DNA from: a virus
Virus record (IMG/VR): IMGVR_UViG_3300022198_001296
Span: 1-37,230 of that record
Direction: 5' to 3' (one strand)
Length of the DNA stretch: 37,230 bases
This document shows, piece after piece, positions 32,236-37,230 of this stretch (the first letter of the stretch is position 1; every line of letters starts with the position of its first letter). Under the pieces are notes generated by a model, which did no database searches, was not told the DNA's origin, and saw only the letters and a program-made list of their open reading frames with translations. The position numbers and the translations under genes are program-made.

Positions 32236-32376
32236 ATGATCAGCCAACCACAGTTTAACAAAGCAATGAACGAGATCAACGAGGCGTTCGCCAAGGCCTC
32301 TAGACGTATTGATGCGCTGGAGAAGCAGGTAAAAGACCTCGAGAAAGCAGATTCTGCAAAGAAAAGTGGTAAATAA
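32236..32376 (+). CDS. Small coiled-coil protein, 46 aa
   Basis: AAGGA precedes the ATG. The product is a single charged helix with heptads (NEINEAFAKASRRIDALEKQ, then VKDLEKA). Small helical proteins between portal and scaffold genes are frequent in podoviruses; role unknown. The stop overlaps an 8-codon ORF that I do not annotate. Confidence 0.6.
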   Translation: MISQPQFNKAMNEINEAFAKASRRIDALEKQVKDLEKADSAKKSGK

Positions 32377-32387
32377 TGAAAAACCTC

Positions 32388-32416
32388 TTGACTTTGATTT
32401 GACATGCTGATACAGT
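32388..32416 (+). promoter_or_regulatory. Possible promoter before scaffold/capsid genes
   Basis: TTGACT (32388-32393), a 17-base spacer and TACAGT (32411-32416). Five and four of six consensus bases. It would give a separate transcript for the head genes starting at 32441. Confidence 0.4.
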
Positions 32417-32440
32417 CCATTAACCATAGCAGGATATTGT

Positions 32441-32686
32441 ATGACGCCTGAGCTAGAAGACTACTTTGATAACTACAATTCTTTGTTTAATCATGCTGGG
32501 TACACCCAGTTAATTGAAGAAATAAACAATAGAATCAGCAACTTATCAGAGTTGTCTACCATATCTAGCGCAGACGACCTGTTTTTTCGCAAGGGTCAAT
32601 TGGACGCATTTCGTGCAATCCTGGCATTTCAGGACGCGGTAGGCTTCGCAAGAGAGCAAGCGGAAGAAGATGTACAAGATATTTGA
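32441..32686 (+). CDS. Small helical protein, 81 aa
   Basis: An acidic protein with a Tyr/Phe/Asn-rich first part (LEDYFDNYNSLFNHAGYTQL) and a second helix (KGQLDAFRAILAFQDAVGFA). It overlaps the zinc ribbon gene by 17 bases. Such a gene is usual in this place in small podoviruses. Function unknown. Confidence 0.65.
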   Translation: MTPELEDYFDNYNSLFNHAGYTQLIEEINNRISNLSELSTISSADDLFFRKGQLDAFRAILAFQDAVGFAREQAEEDVQDI

Positions 32687-32888
32687 CTTTAGGTGTCCTA
32701 ACGGGCACGTATTTGAAAAAATGGTTAGCGACAACGCCTCAGTCTGTAGGTGCGATTGTGGTGAAGACGCGGCCAAACAGTTGTCAGCTCCGGCTTTCAT
32801 TCTAGAGGGTGCTTCTGGGGACTTCCCAGGCAGGCACATGAGATGGGTGAGAGAACACGAAAAGGCTGGCAGAAAATCACCTCCATAA
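32670..32888 (+). CDS. Zinc ribbon protein (FmdB-like)
   Basis: The 72-residue protein starts with a beta hairpin (YKIFDFRCPNGHVFEKMV) and then CRCDCGE, giving the four cysteines of a small zinc ribbon like FmdB-type regulators. The sequence APAFILEGASGDFPGRH is typical of the phage version, found near head genes. It could act in head assembly or gene control. Confidence 0.7.
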   Translation: MYKIFDFRCPNGHVFEKMVSDNASVCRCDCGEDAAKQLSAPAFILEGASGDFPGRHMRWVREHEKAGRKSPP

Positions 32889-32912
32889 TGGTTTGTCCAC
32901 GGAGTTTAATGT

Positions 32913-33692
32913 ATGTCCCGAGCCACAATGTTAGATCTGCCTCCTGAAGGGGAACAAGTAGACGTCATTGAAGACGATCTCGATGAGACTCAATCGTTAG
33001 ATGAGCAACCTCAACCACAACCACAGATCCCAGAAAAGTATCAAGGAAAATCTCTTGAAGAAATTGTCCAGATGCACCAAGAGGCGGAAAAGGCGCTTGG
33101 CAAACAAGGGTCGGAGGTTGGCGAGCTTCGTAAAGTTGTAGATGAGTATATCTCGTCGCAGCAAGCACCTCAACAGACCGTTGAGCCTGAAGATGAATTA
33201 GATTACTTTACCGATCCTCAGTCAGCCGTTAACAGGGCTATTGAGAATCACCCGAGAATACGAGAGGCATCGCAAGCAGCTTCTGAGCACCGCAAGCAGA
33301 CCGCACTATCCGCGCTTCAATCGAAGCACCCGGACATGCAGCAAATCTTGCAGGACTCAGCATTTGCAGAGTGGATCAAGGCCTCGAATATTCGCAAGCA
33401 GCTCTTTGTTAGAGCGGATCAAGAGTACGATTCCGAAGCTGCTGATGAACTGTTTTCACTCTGGAAAGAGCGGAAGTCAGTATCACAGCAAACAGTGGAT
33501 GTCGAAAGGCAGGCGCGCAAGAATCAACTCAAAGCCGCCAGCACAGGAGGTTCGCAGGGTGGATCAGATGGGTCAAGGAAGAAAGTTTATCGCAGGGCCG
33601 ACATTATTAAACTAATGAAGACAGACCCTGATAGATATACCGCGCTTGCCGACGAGATAATGCAAGCGTATCAGGAAGGGCGAGTTAAGTAG
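32913..33692 (+). CDS. Scaffolding protein
   Basis: A 259-residue, highly charged, Gln/Glu-rich protein directly before the capsid gene. It has an acidic Pro/Gln N-terminus, helical centre with KYQGKSLEEIVQMHQEAEKA, and basic C-terminal helix (RKKVYRRADIIKLMK), the part that in scaffolds binds the coat protein. GGAG lies upstream of the ATG. Order portal-scaffold-coat is typical. Confidence 0.8.
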   Translation: MSRATMLDLPPEGEQVDVIEDDLDETQSLDEQPQPQPQIPEKYQGKSLEEIVQMHQEAEKALGKQGSEVGELRKVVDEYISSQQAPQQTVEPEDELDYFTDPQSAVNRAIENHPRIREASQAASEHRKQTALSALQSKHPDMQQILQDSAFAEWIKASNIRKQLFVRADQEYDSEAADELFSLWKERKSVSQQTVDVERQARKNQLKAASTGGSQGGSDGSRKKVYRRADIIKLMKTDPDRYTALADEIMQAYQEGRVK

Positions 33693-33701
33693 GAGTAATT
33701 C

Positions 33702-33770
33702 ATGGCTACAGCCACTTATCCTGGTGCGGGGGGTAATACCGCCAAGACAGAAGCAGCAACGTTCATTCCT
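33702..33770 (+). CDS. Major capsid protein, exon 1 (23 codons)
   Basis: AGGAG lies just before the ATG. The exon codes MATATYPGAGGNTAKTEAA and ends T-F-I-P. Without splicing it would stop three codons later at TAA. Joined to 34355 it gives the usual FIPEIWSDE sequence of this capsid family. The last bases, CATTCCT, pair with the intron guide sequence. Confidence 0.85.
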
Positions 33771-34354
33771 AACCTTTAATTTTTGGGAATGTAAAACCTT
33801 CTCTGAATAACTGGGACGGCTTAACAGGTCTACCAGAGGGAACACGACAGACTAACACACGCAGTTCGGAGGCAATCCATGAAGCGTATCAGTTGGAAGT
33901 ATTTAGCAGGATTGATTGACGGCGAGGGCTGCATAGACGTTCAGGTAACAAATGGCGTTTATGTAAAACCAAGACTGAGAATTGGAATGGCAGATAACGC
34001 TATCGCCCTTCTCGGGATGCTACAAAACTCGCTTGGTGGGCACATGGACCACCGTGAATCTAAGAACGAAAACTGGCAGAGCAGCACCTGCCTATCCTGG
34101 GATGGCTACAAAAGAGCCTGCCCAGTTCTTAGAAACATCGTCAAGCATCTTCTCCTGAAGAGGGAGCAAGCCAGGTTTTGTCTTTGGATGGAGACAAACA
34201 TCAAGGGGCAGCAGGTCAGCACAGAAGTGCGGGACGCTATCCGAGACGAGCTTAAGCTAATGAAGCGTGACCCGCACAGACTAAGTGAGAAGGCGCAGGA
34301 GAGGATTCTTTCTCTGCTGTGATGCTATAGTCGGACGCCCCGAGATGGGCGTTG
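33771..34354 (+). ncRNA. Group I intron in the major capsid gene
   Basis: A 584-nt intron. P1: exon bases CATTCCT (33764-33770) pair with GGGAATG (33785-33791), with the conserved U-G at the splice site. P10: ATTTT before the guide can pair with GAAAT of exon 2. P7: GACTA (33850-33854) pairs with TAGTC (34328-34332). P9: ACGCCC (34335-34340) and GGGCGT (34347-34352) form a hairpin, and the intron ends in G at 34354. The P-Q-R-S-like core (AACTGGGACGGCTTAACAGG, CAGACTA, GCTATAGTC) is in order. The endonuclease gene sits between the P7 strands, in the P3/P8 region. Confidence 0.85.
33879..34322 (+). CDS. LAGLIDADG homing endonuclease (intron-encoded)
   Basis: The 147-residue protein has one LAGLIDADG motif, LAGLIDGEG at residues 9-17, so it should work as a dimer. 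YVKPRLRIGMAD and LLKREQARFCLWME follow the usual fold. GGAGG lies 6 bases before the ATG. Its TGA stop ends just before the P7 3' strand of the intron. It should cut intronless capsid genes and help the intron move. Confidence 0.9.
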   Translation: MKRISWKYLAGLIDGEGCIDVQVTNGVYVKPRLRIGMADNAIALLGMLQNSLGGHMDHRESKNENWQSSTCLSWDGYKRACPVLRNIVKHLLLKREQARFCLWMETNIKGQQVSTEVRDAIRDELKLMKRDPHRLSEKAQERILSLL

Positions 34355-35269
34355 GAAATCTGGAGTGATGAAATCATCGCTGCGTATGAAAGATCACTAA
34401 AGGTTGCACCCCTTGTCAAGAAGATTTCAATGTCTGGCAAGAAGGGCGACAAACTGCATATTCCCAAGCCTACTCGTGGTGACGCGAACGCAAAGGCTGC
34501 GGATACGGCAGTAACGATCATTGCGAATACTGAGAGCGAACTGACTATCGACATTGATCGTCACTTTGAATACTCACGTTTGATCGAAGACATCGTTGAA
34601 GTACAGGCACTCAACAGCCTGCGACAGTTTTACACCTCCGATGCTGGTTACTCACTGGCAAAGCGTGTTGATACCGACCTCCACTCTTGTGGTACTGGTT
34701 TTGGTGACGGCGGCGCTGTTGTGTACTCTGATGCGGTTGCTGAAACTGACTACCAGCACACCGGTTGTTTCTTCAACGACAACGGTACGACCACTCAGTA
34801 CACGGACGACACCCAGGTAGCTTCTGACGTGTTCACGGATGCTTTCTTCCGCGACATGATCCAGAAGCTCGATGACAACGACGTGCCGATGGAAGATCGA
34901 CACCTGATCATCCCGCCTTCGGTTCGTAACGCCATCATGGGCATTGACCGCTACGTGTCTTCTGACTTCGTAAACGGTACTGGTGTCCAGAGCGGCCTGA
35001 TCGGTAATCTGTACGGCGTGGATGTGTATGTATCATCTAACTGTGCGACTATCGAAGCCGTTGGTGACAACACTGCTGCAACGGGTATTGCTACTCGAGC
35101 TGCATTGCTGTTCCACCGTGATGCGATTGTACTTGCTGAGCAGATGTCTGTCCGCTCACAAACTCAGTACAAGCAGGAATACCTCTCCAACCTGTACACG
35201 GCTGATTGCCTGTATGGTGTTGAAGTGTACCGTCCTGAAGCTGGATTTGTACTCGCAGTACCTGAGTAA
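34355..35269 (+). CDS. Major capsid protein, exon 2
   Basis: Codes EIWSDEIIAAYERSLKVAPL and the rest of a HK97/P22-type podovirus coat protein: NSLRQFYTSDAGYSLAKRVD, PPSVRNAIMGIDRYV, LIGNLYGVDVYVSSN and FHRDAIVLAEQM are typical of the family. With exon 1 the protein has 327 residues. The frame could be read alone from a TTG at 34352, but that lacks the N-terminus and a ribosome binding site. High Asp/Thr and regular codon use agree with high expression. Confidence 0.9.
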   Translation, partial: EIWSDEIIAAYERSLKVAPLVKKISMSGKKGDKLHIPKPTRGDANAKAADTAVTIIANTESELTIDIDRHFEYSRLIEDIVEVQALNSLRQFYTSDAGYSLAKRVDTDLHSCGTGFGDGGAVVYSDAVAETDYQHTGCFFNDNGTTTQYTDDTQVASDVFTDAFFRDMIQKLDDNDVPMEDRHLIIPPSVRNAIMGIDRYVSSDFVNGTGVQSGLIGNLYGVDVYVSSNCATIEAVGDNTAATGIATRAALLFHRDAIVLAEQMSVRSQTQYKQEYLSNLYTADCLYGVEVYRPEAGFVLAVPE

Positions 35270-35277
35270 GACCTTTA

Positions 35278-35318
35278 GAGGCTCTGGGGCGGCTGATCGT
35301 CGCTCCATCCTCTATCTT
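35278..35318 (+). terminator. Possible terminator after the capsid gene
   Basis: GAGG and GGGGCG pair with CGCTCC and CCTC around a 9-base loop, with one G-U and small internal loops, and the hairpin is followed by TATCTTTA. Weak U-tract, so it may only slow transcription into the fibre gene. Confidence 0.35.
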
Positions 35319-35333
35319 TAAAGAGGTAGTCGT

Positions 35334-37230
35334 TTGAGAACCGCCATAGTAAATTCTATCCGGCAAGGCATCCGCCAATCCATTCGGGGATCTGGTGAGC
35401 CTGTGCCCACGCTCGGACTACCGTTACAGAATTCTTTAGTATCCAACATTGCTAGCACCAGGGTAACCCCCACCTACACCCGCGCCACTACAGCCACAGT
35501 AGAGGACTACGAGGGCCGCATTATTGATGTGCCCTCTAACGCCGCCAGAATGCGTGGTGCGCGTTATGTGCAGAACCTGATTACTGCGTCTGAGGACATG
35601 ACTAATGCTGGTTTTATTGAGCAAAACGGTGGCTCGGTAACGGCGACAGAACTAACCACTGACGGGACTACTGATAGCGGTGTTTTTTGGACGCACACAA
35701 TAACTGATGATGGCTCTGGCGCTGGTGGCAGAACCTTTGTGTTTAGCGCGTCGATACGGCTGGTTAGCGGGACAATCAGCGCAAGCAGTTCACTGCAATT
35801 TAGGCTTCAGGGTAGCGCGGTTACACAGGCCACTGCCGGGATTGGATATGAGGTTTCGTCAACAGCAAAACGTTTTTCTGTGTCAGCATCCACCGATGCC
35901 TCTGGCACAACAGTAATTCCTAAAATTGATTGCGACGACGCAGTAACCCTAGAAATCACAAACTGGCAACTAGAAGAAGTCACAGGCCAGACGAACCAGA
36001 ACCCAGGCGAGTATGTTTCCACGGGTGTTGGGACTGGGGTGGAGCTTGTTACCAATGGTACGTTTGATAGCAATGTAGACAACTGGACAGACACGGGAGG
36101 CTCCCCGGCTACGTGGGTAGACGGAGCGATGAGCGTCCAGAAGCTGATTATGTTCAACAACGTCAAACAGGTTGGTTCTGACTTAAATGTTATAGGGAAG
36201 CAATACACCTTCTCTGTCGAGTTAATCTCTGGCAGCGTAAAAATGATCTTGTTTGCCGGAGCATCGACCGGGGGAACCAGATACGTTAATGAGGTTATCA
36301 ATACGCCCGGTGTTTACACGTGGACGTATACCGCCATCAGGACGAGTTACCTGATCTATTTTGAGAACAACAACGGATCGGGAGACTCCTACGTTGTTGA
36401 CAACATCTCAGTCAAAGAAGCAGACCACGGCCTCAACGTCGATGGCATCAAGGCCTTCACCACCCTCAACGGCAACACGGTATCTTCAGGCGTAGTCACA
36501 GAGGCCACTGGCCCGAGCATTGCACAGCAGCATGTGGAGCTGGATGGGGTATCGGGGACGTATGTATCGACCCCTGACAGTGCAGCGGCATCGGTTACGG
36601 GTGATATAACGCTGATTGCCAATGTTGCTCTTAACGACTGGACACCAAGCAGCGGCGAGGATGTTATTTCCAAGTGGCTCGGCACCGGAGATCAGCGCAG
36701 TTATTTGCTTCGAGTTATCAGCGGGAACCTGTATTTATTCACTTCATCTAGTGGCGCAGCAGGGACACAGGTCAGCAGCAACTCAACCGCAGCGGTCGGA
36801 TTTGCTGATGGGACGATGGGTTGGATTCGTGTCACTTGGGATGAATCTGCGGATACGGCTTACTTCTATACCTCTGACGACCCCATAGGCACACCTGTAG
36901 ATCAGGTCACATGGGTTCAGCTTGGCACATCTGTTAGTCATGTCTCATCCGGCATATTTGACGGCACCGCGAGCGTAAATGTCAGCGGTATCAACAACGG
37001 CGCAAGTTCAACTGTAAACGGCAAAATCTCCCGCGCCGTAGTCATAGCCTCGACAGACCCGACAGCCACGCCTGCTGTGGACTTTAACGCGAATGACTGG
37101 GAAGCCGGTAAGACCTGGGAATCCTCCACAGGTGAGGTATGGACACTCCAAGGCACCGCTAATGCCCGTGGGCCATTCTCTCGGTGGATTGAGCTTCCGG
37201 GGTCAAATGGTGATTACATTTCCACGCCAG
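35334..37230 (+). CDS. LamG/carbohydrate-binding tail fibre, 5' part (runs off window)
   Basis: The frame is open from a TTG at 35334 with AAGAGG 7 bases upstream to the last base. The N-terminus (RTAIVNSIRQGIRQSIRGSG) is probably the virion anchor. Then come a jelly-roll-like domain (IEQNGGSVTATELTTDG to ITNWQLEEVTGQ), an extra CBM-like domain (NGTFDSNVDNWTDTGG to VVDNISVKEAD, about 36040-36425) and a LamG module (VELDGVSGTYVSTPDSAAAS to GEVWTLQG). The stretch from about 35850 is a diverged copy of the fibre at 1-994, without the extra domain there. It is either the 5' half of that same gene in a circular genome or a second fibre. Confidence 0.8.
   Translation, partial: MRTAIVNSIRQGIRQSIRGSGEPVPTLGLPLQNSLVSNIASTRVTPTYTRATTATVEDYEGRIIDVPSNAARMRGARYVQNLITASEDMTNAGFIEQNGGSVTATELTTDGTTDSGVFWTHTITDDGSGAGGRTFVFSASIRLVSGTISASSSLQFRLQGSAVTQATAGIGYEVSSTAKRFSVSASTDASGTTVIPKIDCDDAVTLEITNWQLEEVTGQTNQNPGEYVSTGVGTGVELVTNGTFDSNVDNWTDTGGSPATWVDGAMSVQKLIMFNNVKQVGSDLNVIGKQYTFSVELISGSVKMILFAGASTGGTRYVNEVINTPGVYTWTYTAIRTSYLIYFENNNGSGDSYVVDNISVKEADHGLNVDGIKAFTTLNGNTVSSGVVTEATGPSIAQQHVELDGVSGTYVSTPDSAAASVTGDITLIANVALNDWTPSSGEDVISKWLGTGDQRSYLLRVISGNLYLFTSSSGAAGTQVSSNSTAAVGFADGTMGWIRVTWDESADTAYFYTSDDPIGTPVDQVTWVQLGTSVSHVSSGIFDGTASVNVSGINNGASSTVNGKISRAVVIASTDPTATPAVDFNANDWEAGKTWESSTGEVWTLQGTANARGPFSRWIELPGSNGDYISTP
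37027..37230 (+). repeat. 204-bp exact direct repeat, copy 2 (window end)
   Basis: Identical to 791-994 and in the same reading frame of a fibre gene. It ends exactly at the window edge, so the true length of the match is unknown. It is either the overlap of a circular assembly or a true second copy. Confidence 0.95.

Noticed and set aside
32377-32403. 8-codon ORF after the small coiled-coil gene
   Set aside because: Too short to support and lies in a likely promoter.
34352-35269. Capsid gene starting at TTG 34352
   Set aside because: No ribosome binding site and loss of the conserved N-terminal arm; the intron model explains both parts.
1-37230. CRISPR array, integrase, reverse transcriptase or diversity-generating element
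   Set aside because: No regular spaced repeats and no recognisable recombinase or reverse transcriptase motif on either strand.

Overview
The window is almost certainly a near-complete genome, or one circular pass plus a short overlap, of a tailed phage (Caudoviricetes) with podovirus-type virion genes. The evidence is a dense set of overlapping genes (ATGA, TAATG and TGATG junctions), a P22-like adaptor and nozzle pair, a TerS/TerL/portal/scaffold/capsid block, and families typical of phages of Proteobacteria (DUF551, DUF1353, DUF6378, DUF7220, NinG). I see no integrase, repressor, DNA polymerase or phage RNA polymerase, so the phage is probably lytic and uses host polymerases. Promoters look sigma70-like.

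Layout. 1-2670 is the 3' part of a modular LamG/carbohydrate-binding tail fibre gene. 2667-6326 (+) holds small genes: a transglutaminase-like cysteine protease, several membrane or lipoprotein candidates for lysis, a second fibre-like protein and a DUF1353 protein. 6326-15100 (+) carries the virion proteins: a 550-aa protein, tail adaptor, tail nozzle and three probable internal/ejection proteins. 15097-23216 (-) is an early operon with small hypotheticals, an HNH-AP2 endonuclease, a metallophosphoesterase and a recombination module (Orf/NinB-like protein, SF2 helicase, SSB-tail protein, Rad52-like annealing protein, YqaJ exonuclease, HNH protein). 23605-24000 (+) is ninG, probably read from a leaderless transcript. 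27292 down to 23983 (-) is a second early operon with many very small genes, a C5 methyltransferase-like protein and a Gp88-family protein.

27293-28128 is the main control region. It has operator-like GTGAC/GTCAC repeats, back-to-back promoters and a 77-nt tmRNA-like RNA. 28129 to the end (+) is the packaging and head block: TerS, M15 endolysin, TerL, portal, scaffold and the major capsid gene, then the 5' part of a LamG tail fibre gene that runs off the window.

The most notable features are: (1) the major capsid gene is split after codon 23 by a group I intron carrying a LAGLIDADG endonuclease gene; (2) a tmRNA-like acceptor/T-arm RNA with no tag-coding domain lies just before the terminase genes; (3) the two ends of the window are two mosaic versions of the same fibre locus, joined by a 204-bp exact repeat, which suggests a circle of about 36.2 kb with a variable receptor-binding region; (4) at least ten translationally coupled genes under 50 codons.
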